DNA of 55,595 nucleotides from a bacterium (GCA_029778565.1 JAKOQC010000083.1:1-55595); one strand, 5' to 3'; numbered from the stretch's first letter, positions 20,042 to 27,587 are shown. The notes: generated by a model from the letters alone, not told the origin. Numbers and translations: made by a program.

Positions 20042-20084
20042 AAACTAGCTATTATGCATAATAATCAGTTTGGGGGTAATAACA

Positions 20085-20121
20085 GTCTCATCCTGGGGCC
20101 AAACTGGCCCCAGGATGAGAC
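20085..20121. repeat. Perfect 17-bp hairpin with 3-nt loop, between array A and the helicase stop
   Basis: GTCTCATCCTGGGGCCA-AAC-TGGCCCCAGGATGAGAC. Confidence 0.95.
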
Positions 20122-20140
20122 AAAATAGTTAAGAAACAAA

Positions 20141-22018
20141 TCAGCCCAAGAACTCGACAATCTCATCCTCGATCTCATCGAGGGTGCGGCCACTACGCCA
20201 GCTGGGCTTCAGCCAGTCGGGCAAGCCACCAGGCAAAAAGTTGCTATAGCTCTTAGACCAAAAGATGGTAACGCCACAGTCGGTAGCCGAGCGGATATTG
20301 CGGCCACGTGCCTGCAGGGCCTTGTTTACCTCGCGGTACTGCCACAGCCACCACGGCGCTTCATTGCGCTCGCGACCACGTCGCTGCTTTTTGGCCTTGC
20401 CAAAACGCTGCGTCTCAAACTGTGCCTGGGGGTCGCGCGGGTTGGGGTAGCCAGGTCGCAACAAGTGAATAACCGGGGCCATACCATCTGGCAGGTCCAA
20501 GCCCTCACCGTACTGCGCCATGGTACCCAACAACACATCACCCTTACCAGTCTTAAACAGATTAACTGCCTCGCGGGCATTTGTGTCTTCGCCATACGTT
20601 ACCACTTGCAGATCTTGCATTTCTGCCATCTCTACAAAGAGATTACGTTCGGCTTCGCTTACCACAATTACCAAACTCCGCAGCCCTTTGCCAACATGTG
20701 TTTTGCACATCTTAGCAATACGCTCGAGGGTAATTTCTGGCTCGTTAATATCTCGCTTGGCGGCGGCCAACTCTGGCGCGTCGCTGGCAAAATACAAACG
20801 AGTGTTATCTACCGGAAACAGATTACTCAGTGAGACAAATCGGCTGTTAATGCCCGACTCATACCCAAAGATATTGGCATCCCCAATGGTTGCCGAATAA
20901 GCCAGCGTAAACGGGCTGAGAATGCGCTTAATGAGCGGTGCTACATAGTAGTCGCGAATAACCAGCTTTTGGCGAACCTTCTCGTTGCCAACCAGCTCAT
21001 CTTCGCGATAGGCATAGGTAACGTACTTAAGAGCCGAATGGTCTTCGGTACTCTGTGCATACTCAAAGCTGCGCACATAACGATTCAGATCGAACGCAAT
21101 GGTCTGCAACTGCTTGAGGGTTTTGATGTCCTCAGCATTTGCCTTGGCCAGAGCTTTACGAATTGCTTTGGTAGCAGCTCGTTGCAACTTGCTGGCGTCA
21201 ATCTGATACAGCATATTCAACAGATCATCAATTTCAGACTCGGTAAGAATTTTGAGAGGATTATTACTGCGCTTACGCCCAGCAATAATACGATTCATTT
21301 TCTTAAGGAAATCATACAGCAAGCCGGCAGCTTCGTCTTCGCCTACCTGCTCGAGCAAGATAATTGAACGTTCGAGATGATAATCAGAAATGTCGTAGCT
21401 AAGAGCATTACGCACAATGTCTGGCAAACGATGAACTTCATCGAGTACCAACACACTAGGCGGCTCAAAACCGCGACTAAACATACTATTAAACAGGTAA
21501 AAACTCATGGTGCAAACTACAATTTTACTCTCGTTTATGGCCTTATACTTGGCCAAATAGTACGGACACGGTTCGGCATCTGGATCTTGCGTTTCACCAG
21601 TCTGCATATCTACGCGATGCGCGCAGTCGATACTCAGACACGGAATGTCATCGGCACTAAACTCTTCGTAATCAGGAAAATACAAGCACGGATATTCGTT
21701 GCGCCCATACACACGAGTAACATCAGGAAACATCGTTGCTACCTGATCTACCAGTGCTTTATTGGGCACCACGTACCACAAGCCCGAGTAGCGAGCTTTG
21801 GCGTGCGCCTGCTGCACAGTATAGCCAATGGCGGTTTTACCGCTCCCTACCGGAGCCTGCACCAGCAAACTTTCGGGATGTTGGCTGAGTTCTTCAAACA
21901 CAGCTAACTGATTCGGGTTGGGCGATCCACCAACAATATTACGAGGAAAATGCTTTTTGAGATTAGCCAGTTCGAGCACTTCTTTACGTGTTTTCAGTAC
22001 TACCGGGACTTCTTGCAT
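20141..22018 (-). CDS. DinG/XPD-like superfamily 2 helicase with putative Fe-S cluster cysteines
   Basis: Walker A APVGSGKTAIGY; DEVH box (VLVLDEVHRLPDIV); four Cys in YPCLYFPDYEEFSADDIPCLSIDCAHR...EPCPYY; C-terminal helicase motif LGTMAQYGEGLDLPDG; SD AAAGGAG. Confidence 0.85.
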   Translation of the reverse strand: MQEVPVVLKTRKEVLELANLKKHFPRNIVGGSPNPNQLAVFEELSQHPESLLVQAPVGSGKTAIGYTVQQAHAKARYSGLWYVVPNKALVDQVATMFPDVTRVYGRNEYPCLYFPDYEEFSADDIPCLSIDCAHRVDMQTGETQDPDAEPCPYYLAKYKAINESKIVVCTMSFYLFNSMFSRGFEPPSVLVLDEVHRLPDIVRNALSYDISDYHLERSIILLEQVGEDEAAGLLYDFLKKMNRIIAGRKRSNNPLKILTESEIDDLLNMLYQIDASKLQRAATKAIRKALAKANAEDIKTLKQLQTIAFDLNRYVRSFEYAQSTEDHSALKYVTYAYREDELVGNEKVRQKLVIRDYYVAPLIKRILSPFTLAYSATIGDANIFGYESGINSRFVSLSNLFPVDNTRLYFASDAPELAAAKRDINEPEITLERIAKMCKTHVGKGLRSLVIVVSEAERNLFVEMAEMQDLQVVTYGEDTNAREAVNLFKTGKGDVLLGTMAQYGEGLDLPDGMAPVIHLLRPGYPNPRDPQAQFETQRFGKAKKQRRGRERNEAPWWLWQYREVNKALQARGRNIRSATDCGVTIFWSKSYSNFLPGGLPDWLKPSWRSGRTLDEIEDEIVEFLG

Positions 22019-22059
22019 CTACTCTCCTTTCTCGAGAGATTTGCGAGGGATTGTGACCG

Positions 22060-22930
22060 TATGAAAATTGTTCCGGAAACCAGCGGACAGTAGCGGAACA
22101 GAACTTAACTCAGTACACTATATCTAAACACATTATTAATCACCGCATGAGAGCATAACAGGTGTCACCTAATAGTTCAGAAAGTTAGAACACCAGAGAC
22201 TAAACTAAGGTAGCTAAAGCCATTAACCCATACCAGAAACTACAGTATCGAAACAGAGCGAGGGTCATTACTCCAAACCAAATCCGAGAAGAGCCGACAC
22301 AGCCCGAACAAAGACAAGAGAATATTCAGGAGTTAACCAGAGCGGATCGAACCCGAAAGTAGTCGGCCTTAGGTGATGACTACGAAGCGAAAAGTAGCTG
22401 AACCTACCAGACCCTGGGCTACGCTATACAGTCCAAACCGGAATCTATCAGAGACGAGACAGGCATAACGAACGCCACCGAAACGAATTGAACTCCGAAG
22501 AGCATGCGCAGTAAAAACAAGCCGAACCGAGGGTAACAGACGCAACACTATGTGATCAGAACAACAGCGTTGGTCACCAAAAATTAACTGAACCAAACGA
22601 ATGTCTCTCAAGACGAGCTAAGCCTAAGTAAAATTAAATAAACTAAGCCTATTATCCTCGAGTATACGCCGGCGAACAGAATTGGACCGGAATGTAGCGC
22701 AATTAACCATAGGCCAGTAGTCACTACCGGAGCATAAATGAACCTAAGGGAACGTAGCGTAGCGTAGCTTATTTGGTACCCAAAGCCCAGTGTAGATCGC
22801 GGAAGATTAGCCTACCACACCTTAGTACTGTATAGCAGAAAGCGAGCTGAATTGCCCCGAGCTCAGCCGAACAGACCATACTGTAGCATGGGTCAGCCGA
22901 AATTTGTGTATTTCTTAACTAAATTGTTAA
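22060..22930. repeat. Noncoding degenerate repeat array B (5' of helicase)
   Basis: Same composition and motif family (CCAGAG, CCGAAG, CCGGAG, AACTAAGCCTATTATCC); no credible ORF. Confidence 0.65.
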
Positions 22931-22955
22931 CGATCGAGACTCACTATTTGCGAGC

Positions 22956-22989
22956 CTCGTTTTGGGCTGATAATTCAGCGCAAAACGAG
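22956..22989. repeat. Compound hairpin between arrays B and C
   Basis: CTCGTTTTG-g-GCTGA-taat-TCAGC-g-CAAAACGAG: 9-bp stem, 1x1 mismatch, 5-bp stem, 4-nt loop. Confidence 0.9.
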
Positions 22990-23005
22990 ACAAACAAAAT
23001 AAAAT

Positions 23006-23040
23006 TTTGGGGAGGTTGCCCTCCCCTTCTGTATTTTCTT
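23006..23040. terminator. Putative bidirectional intrinsic terminator separating arrays B and C
   Basis: GGGGAGG-TTGC-CCTCCCC with T-rich flanks on both strands. Confidence 0.75.
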
Positions 23041-23049
23041 TAATCACCA

Positions 23050-24110
23050 CACGCCAATGTGCCTTAACCAAGCTTTGGTCTAGGGTTGAGTTCCGAAGCC
23101 AACCGAAAGAAAAAGAAGTTAGCCGCAGCTAAGGTTATGTCTCACTTCCGTAGCCTAAGCGACAAGAACCGACGATACGTAATATATCCGCAGTCAACCG
23201 CAGCTCAACTGAAACTACCCTAGGTAAGCCTAGTTTTTCCGCACGCAACCGGAGCAGACCATAGCCTGTCCTACCTAAGCCTATACGTCCGAACGCCACA
23301 TGAGACAAGGTAAATGTAGCCAAGCTCATTCCTCTTTACCGAAGCGAGGGCAACCACAACCTGGGACAACTAAGTTGTCCATAGAGGAAATTAATAGAAC
23401 GAAAAGAAAAGAAGGATATTCAATCTTTACTAGACCCTATACTTATCCAAGAAATTCCAGAGACAACCGGACGAGAATTCACCCTAACGTAGTAAACCAC
23501 ATAGTTTTCCCCAGCGAAATACAGTCTAGCTAAGAACAACAAGCCATAGAGTAGCAACTCCACGCCATAATCAAGCGTAGCGAAGCAGAGCTCAACAAAG
23601 CGTATGTTTACGAACATGACCGTACCTCAATACGCGAAAGCATATTATTTACGAACACGAGAATACAATACCGAAGTACACTACAACAAAGCCTAGCTAA
23701 TTAATCCAGAGCACAAAGCAGGGTACCGCACACTAAACTAGTGGAGCGAAGCTAATACGTCTCTCTAGATCACGACACGAGAAAAAAGCACAGGTCAGTA
23801 GTCCTAAGCTGACGCTACACGAGAATGCCGAAGTGGAATAAAACTGAAGTCAGCCAACACTATGTATCCGAAACAGGCCATAATACAACTCACACAACGC
23901 TAGTATTCGTGAGCGTACGCGAAGCAACACAGACTCAGCAAAACTAAGATGATGCATCCGCAGATCAGGCTAATAAAACTGAATATAGCGCGGGCCAGCT
24001 CATTATCCAATAGCGGAGAGCCAACGGAATACAAGCCAAGATAGTGAACCTTATAGTTACAAACTTCACGACACGCGAAATTATGGCAAAATACCACAAA
24101 ATTCCGTAGC
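23050..24110. repeat. Noncoding degenerate repeat array C (most regular block, 23.08-23.46 kb)
   Basis: TTCCGAAGCCAACCG, TTCCGTAG, ATCCGCAGTCAACCG, TTCCGCACGCAACCG, GTCCGAACGCC, TACCGAAG at roughly 40-55-bp intervals. Confidence 0.7.
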
Positions 24111-24155
24111 GGTTGTACGGTTTAATAAGAAAATACTTATTATATCGGGTCTTAC

Positions 24156-24195
24156 ACCCATTACAAGGTGCATATATCGGTGGGATTTACATCCC
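24156..24195 (-). repeat. Leader-like element of array C (partner of 20002-20041)
   Basis: ACCCATTACAAGGTGCATATATCGGTGGGATTTACATCCC. Confidence 0.5.
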
Positions 24196-24247
24196 GCTCA
24201 ATTTATCTAATTTATCTAGATACTCTGGGAGCGATGTAAAAATAGTG

Positions 24248-24277
24248 GTTTCTGACAGCAAAACTGCTGCCAGAAAC
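24248..24277. repeat. Compound hairpin at the 3' side of the GC-rich gene
   Basis: GTTTCTG-a-CAGCA-aaac-TGCTG-c-CAGAAAC; minus-strand continuation CACTATTTTTACATC, so possibly a terminator. Confidence 0.85.
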
Positions 24278-24315
24278 GCTAAAAAGTTACCTAATCAATG
24301 TAACAACATGGTTTT

Positions 24316-24339
24316 GGCGGGGCCCCGAAGGGCCCCGCC
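24316..24339 (-). repeat. 10-bp GC hairpin; on the minus strand capped by a cUUCGg tetraloop
   Basis: GGCGGGGCCC-CGAA-GGGCCCCGCC (+); minus-strand loop TTCG closed by C-G. Confidence 0.9.
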
Positions 24340-24354
24340 GCCACCATCAGCCGA

Positions 24355-25107
24355 TCAGGCCGAGGCCCCGTTGCCGTTGCTGCCGACGCCGGCACCCACG
24401 AGCTCGCCCTCCTTGGGCTCGCTCGCCTTGGCCGCCTTGCCACTGGGCTTGGCGTTGGACGGGTCGTCGGCCGGATCCTCGTAGACGAGGGTCGAAGACC
24501 AGCTGTTGCCCTTCTCCTTGCGGAGGATGGTGATCTGGGCCGAGAACATGCCGTACTCGCCGCCCTTCTGCGGACGCCAGTCGCCGTAGCCGTACGCCGT
24601 ACCGGCGTAGTGCAGCCATTCCTGCAGCTTCTCGGGGCTGCAGGTGCTGTCGTCGTGGACGGTGCCCTCGAACTCGAAGCCCCACTCGTCGATGCGGGGC
24701 CGCGCGATGACAACGGCCTCGCCACCGTTGGGGTTGACGCCCTTGTCGACCTGCAGTTGCGGGGCGCTGCACGGGTCGAAGCGGAAGAAGCGGTCCGCCG
24801 GCATGTGGACGTCGATGAGGCTGAAGGCCAGGGTGGCCTTCTTGGCATCGGTCATCTTGGTCATGCCGGAGTACTGCACGCGCTTGCCCGAGTGGACGAG
24901 GTTGGCGGTGATGTAGCGACTGGGCAGGCCCAGGCCGCCAAACTCGTTCTCGAAGTAGTCGAGGATCTTCTGGCTCTTCTGCTCGTTGGTGAGGCGCGCG
25001 CCCTTGCTCTGCTTCACCGCGCCCTCGAGCTGCGCGAGCAGCTCGGGAGTTGCCGGGTTGAGCAGGATGGGGCTGGTGCCCACGATCTTCACTCGAAAGT
25101 CATACAT
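24355..25107 (-). CDS. GC-rich phage-like protein of unknown function, probably horizontally acquired
   Basis: Intact 250-aa ORF with SD GAGGAGGGACCGTAATG; much higher GC than its surroundings; AGTAYGYGDWRPQKGGEYGMF resembles a motif I associate with phage-encoded hypothetical proteins. Confidence 0.75.
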   Translation of the reverse strand: MYDFRVKIVGTSPILLNPATPELLAQLEGAVKQSKGARLTNEQKSQKILDYFENEFGGLGLPSRYITANLVHSGKRVQYSGMTKMTDAKKATLAFSLIDVHMPADRFFRFDPCSAPQLQVDKGVNPNGGEAVVIARPRIDEWGFEFEGTVHDDSTCSPEKLQEWLHYAGTAYGYGDWRPQKGGEYGMFSAQITILRKEKGNSWSSTLVYEDPADDPSNAKPSGKAAKASEPKEGELVGAGVGSNGNGASA

Positions 25108-25176
25108 TACGGTCCCTCCTCAGGGAAGTTTGTCACAGCGGGGTTGCTGAGACATTGGTTGGGGTTGTCTGGGTAC

Positions 25177-25222
25177 AAAAAAAGGACGAATTACGCGCAA
25201 GCGTATTCACCCTCCTATGTCC
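25177..25222 (-). promoter_or_regulatory. Putative attenuator/terminator hairpin in the 5' leader of the 24355 gene
   Basis: Minus strand: GGAC-ATAGGAGGGT-GAATACGC-TTGC-GCGTAATTC-GTCC followed by TTTTTTT. Confidence 0.55.
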
Positions 25223-25236
25223 GTTTTGACTATGAT

Positions 25237-25265
25237 ATTCTAGCCTATCATTGCATTATTGTCAA
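25237..25265 (-). promoter_or_regulatory. Strong sigma70-like promoter for the GC-rich gene
   Basis: Minus strand: TTGACA - 17 nt - TAGAAT. Confidence 0.75.
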
Positions 25266-25331
25266 TACTTTTTACCAATTTTTTCATAATAGTCAAATTA
25301 CTTGGTAAAATAAAAAGCCCCGCTTGGAGGC

Positions 25332-25946
25332 TTAAAGCTCACAAACAAGGCTATGGTGCCAAAGATAGGTATAGTCTGGCAATTCTTGCCAATATCGGCA
25401 CAGCAGTGGCTGGCGTTCCTCTACCCGCATAACCACTTGATTCTGATTAGGCACATGAAGATTATTTAGTACCGCCCAGTACTCGGGGCCAACCCTCAAA
25501 ACTCTACTCCAACCATTATCGCCTAGCTCAAAAGGCTGACTAATAGCAAGGCAGATATCGTGCAGCTCGAGCAGAGTATTTTCTGATAGCAACTCTGTCT
25601 CGCATGATAGTAACTCTTCGGTTACTTTTGCTAGTGGGCGAGTCTGCCATGCAGTGTTATAAAAAACTGCTGATTTGGCGCCTGCAACAAGAAATTCCTG
25701 TACAGCAACACTCACATCAATGGCAAGACGGCCATTGTGCCAATACCCACAGTGTTCACACACATACGGTGTAAGTTTTCTGTATGGCTTATACTTGGCA
25801 TTCGCCTTATCGGCTGCCACCTGAGCACCAGCCCTGCTCATAAAGATCTGCTTGTGCAGAACTTCTTGATGAGTTTTGGCCGCAAGAGCCGAACATACAA
25901 CTCTGCCATCGAGTAACAGACTGTCTATGGTTGTCATCTGTCTCAC
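25332..25946 (-). CDS. Hypothetical protein with putative Cys/His metal-binding motif
   Basis: 204-aa ORF; YVCEHCGYWHNGR; followed by an AAGCC...GGCTT hairpin near 25316. Confidence 0.6.
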   Translation of the reverse strand: MRQMTTIDSLLLDGRVVCSALAAKTHQEVLHKQIFMSRAGAQVAADKANAKYKPYRKLTPYVCEHCGYWHNGRLAIDVSVAVQEFLVAGAKSAVFYNTAWQTRPLAKVTEELLSCETELLSENTLLELHDICLAISQPFELGDNGWSRVLRVGPEYWAVLNNLHVPNQNQVVMRVEERQPLLCRYWQELPDYTYLWHHSLVCEL

Positions 25947-26064
25947 CCATTCTCGAGTGTCGAAGGTACGCTAAGAACTGAAATATTTTATATTATTAAC
26001 CTATAATTGTCAAGTCGGTATATGAAGCTAGCCCAGAACGAAAAAAAGCATTACAATTATATAT

Positions 26065-26763
26065 ATGGATCAAAAATTTAAGCCTCTTTCGGTATCAGAA
26101 ATTGCTCAGGCTTGCAGTGCCGACCCTAATAACCCTTCGGCAGGTCTGGTATGTGTTAGTAACGAAGAGATTCGCCAGGGGCTCGAGATAGTGCAGCGTT
26201 ACCCCAAAAAAGTAAGTTTTTTTGGTTCGACACGGTTTAAAGAAAACCATCCCGACTACATTCGTGCTCGCGAGCTGGCTTCTCGACTAGTAAAAGAGCT
26301 CGACTACACAGTGGTTACTGGTGGCGGCCCCGGCATAATGGAGGCCGCTAATAGGGGCGCCAAAGAAGCTGGCGGACATTCTATTGGGCTGAATATTACG
26401 TTGCCCCACGAGCAAACCAACAACCCTTACCTTACCGTCTCGGTGCCATTTTATTATTTCTTTACCCGTAAAGTTACCTTAAGTTTTGCTGCCCGCATGT
26501 ATATTTATTTTCCTGGTGGCTATGGCACAATGGATGAGTTTTATGAGATTCTCACCCTCGTACAAACCGGCAAAATCCACAAAGTACCAATTGTCTGTGT
26601 AGGCGCAGACTTTTGGGAGGCTGTTGATAGAGACTTGCATCGTAACAGAATGCTTAATCCCAAATTTATGACTATCGACCCAGAAGATACCAGTCTTTAC
26701 ACCATTACTGACGATATCGGCACCATAATGGAGATTGCTCGCAACGCCCAGCAACGGGTATAA
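26065..26763 (+). CDS. LOG family protein (Rossmann-fold, TIGR00730-like)
   Basis: VVTGGGPGIMEAANRGAKEAGGHSIGLNITLPHEQ...FPGGYGTMDEFYEILTLVQTGK. Confidence 0.92.
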   Translation: MDQKFKPLSVSEIAQACSADPNNPSAGLVCVSNEEIRQGLEIVQRYPKKVSFFGSTRFKENHPDYIRARELASRLVKELDYTVVTGGGPGIMEAANRGAKEAGGHSIGLNITLPHEQTNNPYLTVSVPFYYFFTRKVTLSFAARMYIYFPGGYGTMDEFYEILTLVQTGKIHKVPIVCVGADFWEAVDRDLHRNRMLNPKFMTIDPEDTSLYTITDDIGTIMEIARNAQQRV

Positions 26764-26804
26764 AAAACTCCAGCTTTTGGCTGGAGTATATTTTTTAGCT
26801 ATAT

Positions 26805-27155
26805 CTACGTGCGTACACTACTTTTCTCACCCAAATAGTGCAAGTAGTCATCCACCCGCGAGGGATTGAGAAAATACGTATACGTAACGGCACTACCACG
26901 AGGGGTATGAATGGTTACTTGCGAGGTACAAACAATGCCTTCTTCGCACAACGTTCGAACGGCTTGACGAACAATTCGGCGTGGCAGCTGCGTCTTGGCA
27001 TAAATCTCCTCTATCGAAAGTGGAGATTTAAGCTTGTTTCTTTCTAGGTTCGCTGGTGTTGGATTCTTGTAATACACACCGTTACTAATTCCGGCCAGAA
27101 TTTTCACAACAGTTTGACGATGAGCCTCTGTGACTTGTCGTTTTTGCATTACCAT
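26805..27155 (-). CDS. Hypothetical winged-helix-like DNA-binding protein
   Basis: SIEEIYAKTQLPRRIVRQAVRTLCEEGIV. Confidence 0.5.
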   Translation of the reverse strand: MVMQKRQVTEAHRQTVVKILAGISNGVYYKNPTPANLERNKLKSPLSIEEIYAKTQLPRRIVRQAVRTLCEEGIVCTSQVTIHTPRGSAVTYTYFLNPSRVDDYLHYLGEKSSVRT

Positions 27156-27230
27156 CCTTCTTATAGGCGGGCAACGGGAGAAAATGCTTAGATATTGTAT
27201 AGCGAGACACTGCTTATGTCAATCATCACT

Positions 27231-27461
27231 CTACAACGGTGCTATTTGATAACGTACTTCGTCTTTGCTTTGCCCATTGGTAGCAACCACACTTGCAACC
27301 AACGTCGTTATTTGTTTATCATCTACTAAATACTCCAATATCTCACCTAAATCACGACAACCAGCAAGTGTTTCGATTTGTTCGCGTGTAACAGGATGCA
27401 CACAGAGCTCGAGCGCCTCGAGTACTTTCTTAACTAGATACATATCCGTGTGTTGGGTCAT
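27231..27461 (-). CDS. Hypothetical small protein, winged-helix-like
   Basis: KVLEALELCVHPVTREQIETLAGCRDLGEILEYLVDDKQI; SD GGAGGTGG. Confidence 0.5.
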   Translation of the reverse strand: MTQHTDMYLVKKVLEALELCVHPVTREQIETLAGCRDLGEILEYLVDDKQITTLVASVVATNGQSKDEVRYQIAPL

Positions 27462-27587
27462 TTGCCCACCACCTCCCTACTTGTACAGGTACATAGCTAA
27501 TACTTTATAATGCAGCCAAAATAACGTCAATTATTCTTTTAAAAAATGATTTGCTATAATACAAATCTAAATACGGAGGAAAACAAA

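Noticed and set aside
20465-21907. Plus-strand ORFs antisense to the helicase (20465-20833, 20520-20900, 20969-21367, 21377-21907)
   Set aside because: Fully antisense to a well-supported helicase ORF, no recognisable domains.
22940-23040. Group II intron or other catalytic intron remnant
   Set aside because: No domain V-like sequence and no maturase or reverse transcriptase nearby.
18830-24110. CRISPR array near a DinG-like helicase (type IV CRISPR-Cas)
   Set aside because: No identical direct repeats with unique spacers; units are degenerate with variable spacing; no recognisable csf1/csf2/csf3/csf5 or cas genes.
24310-25120. Pure assembly chimera
   Set aside because: Cannot be excluded without reads, but native-looking AT-rich promoter, leader and flanking hairpins join smoothly to the ORF, so kept as a horizontal-transfer candidate.
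24291-25308. Overlapping ORFs in the GC-rich island (24291-24848, 24347-24772, 24610-25308)
   Set aside because: High GC removes stop codons in all frames; only 24355-25107 has an SD, a promoter and protein-like composition.
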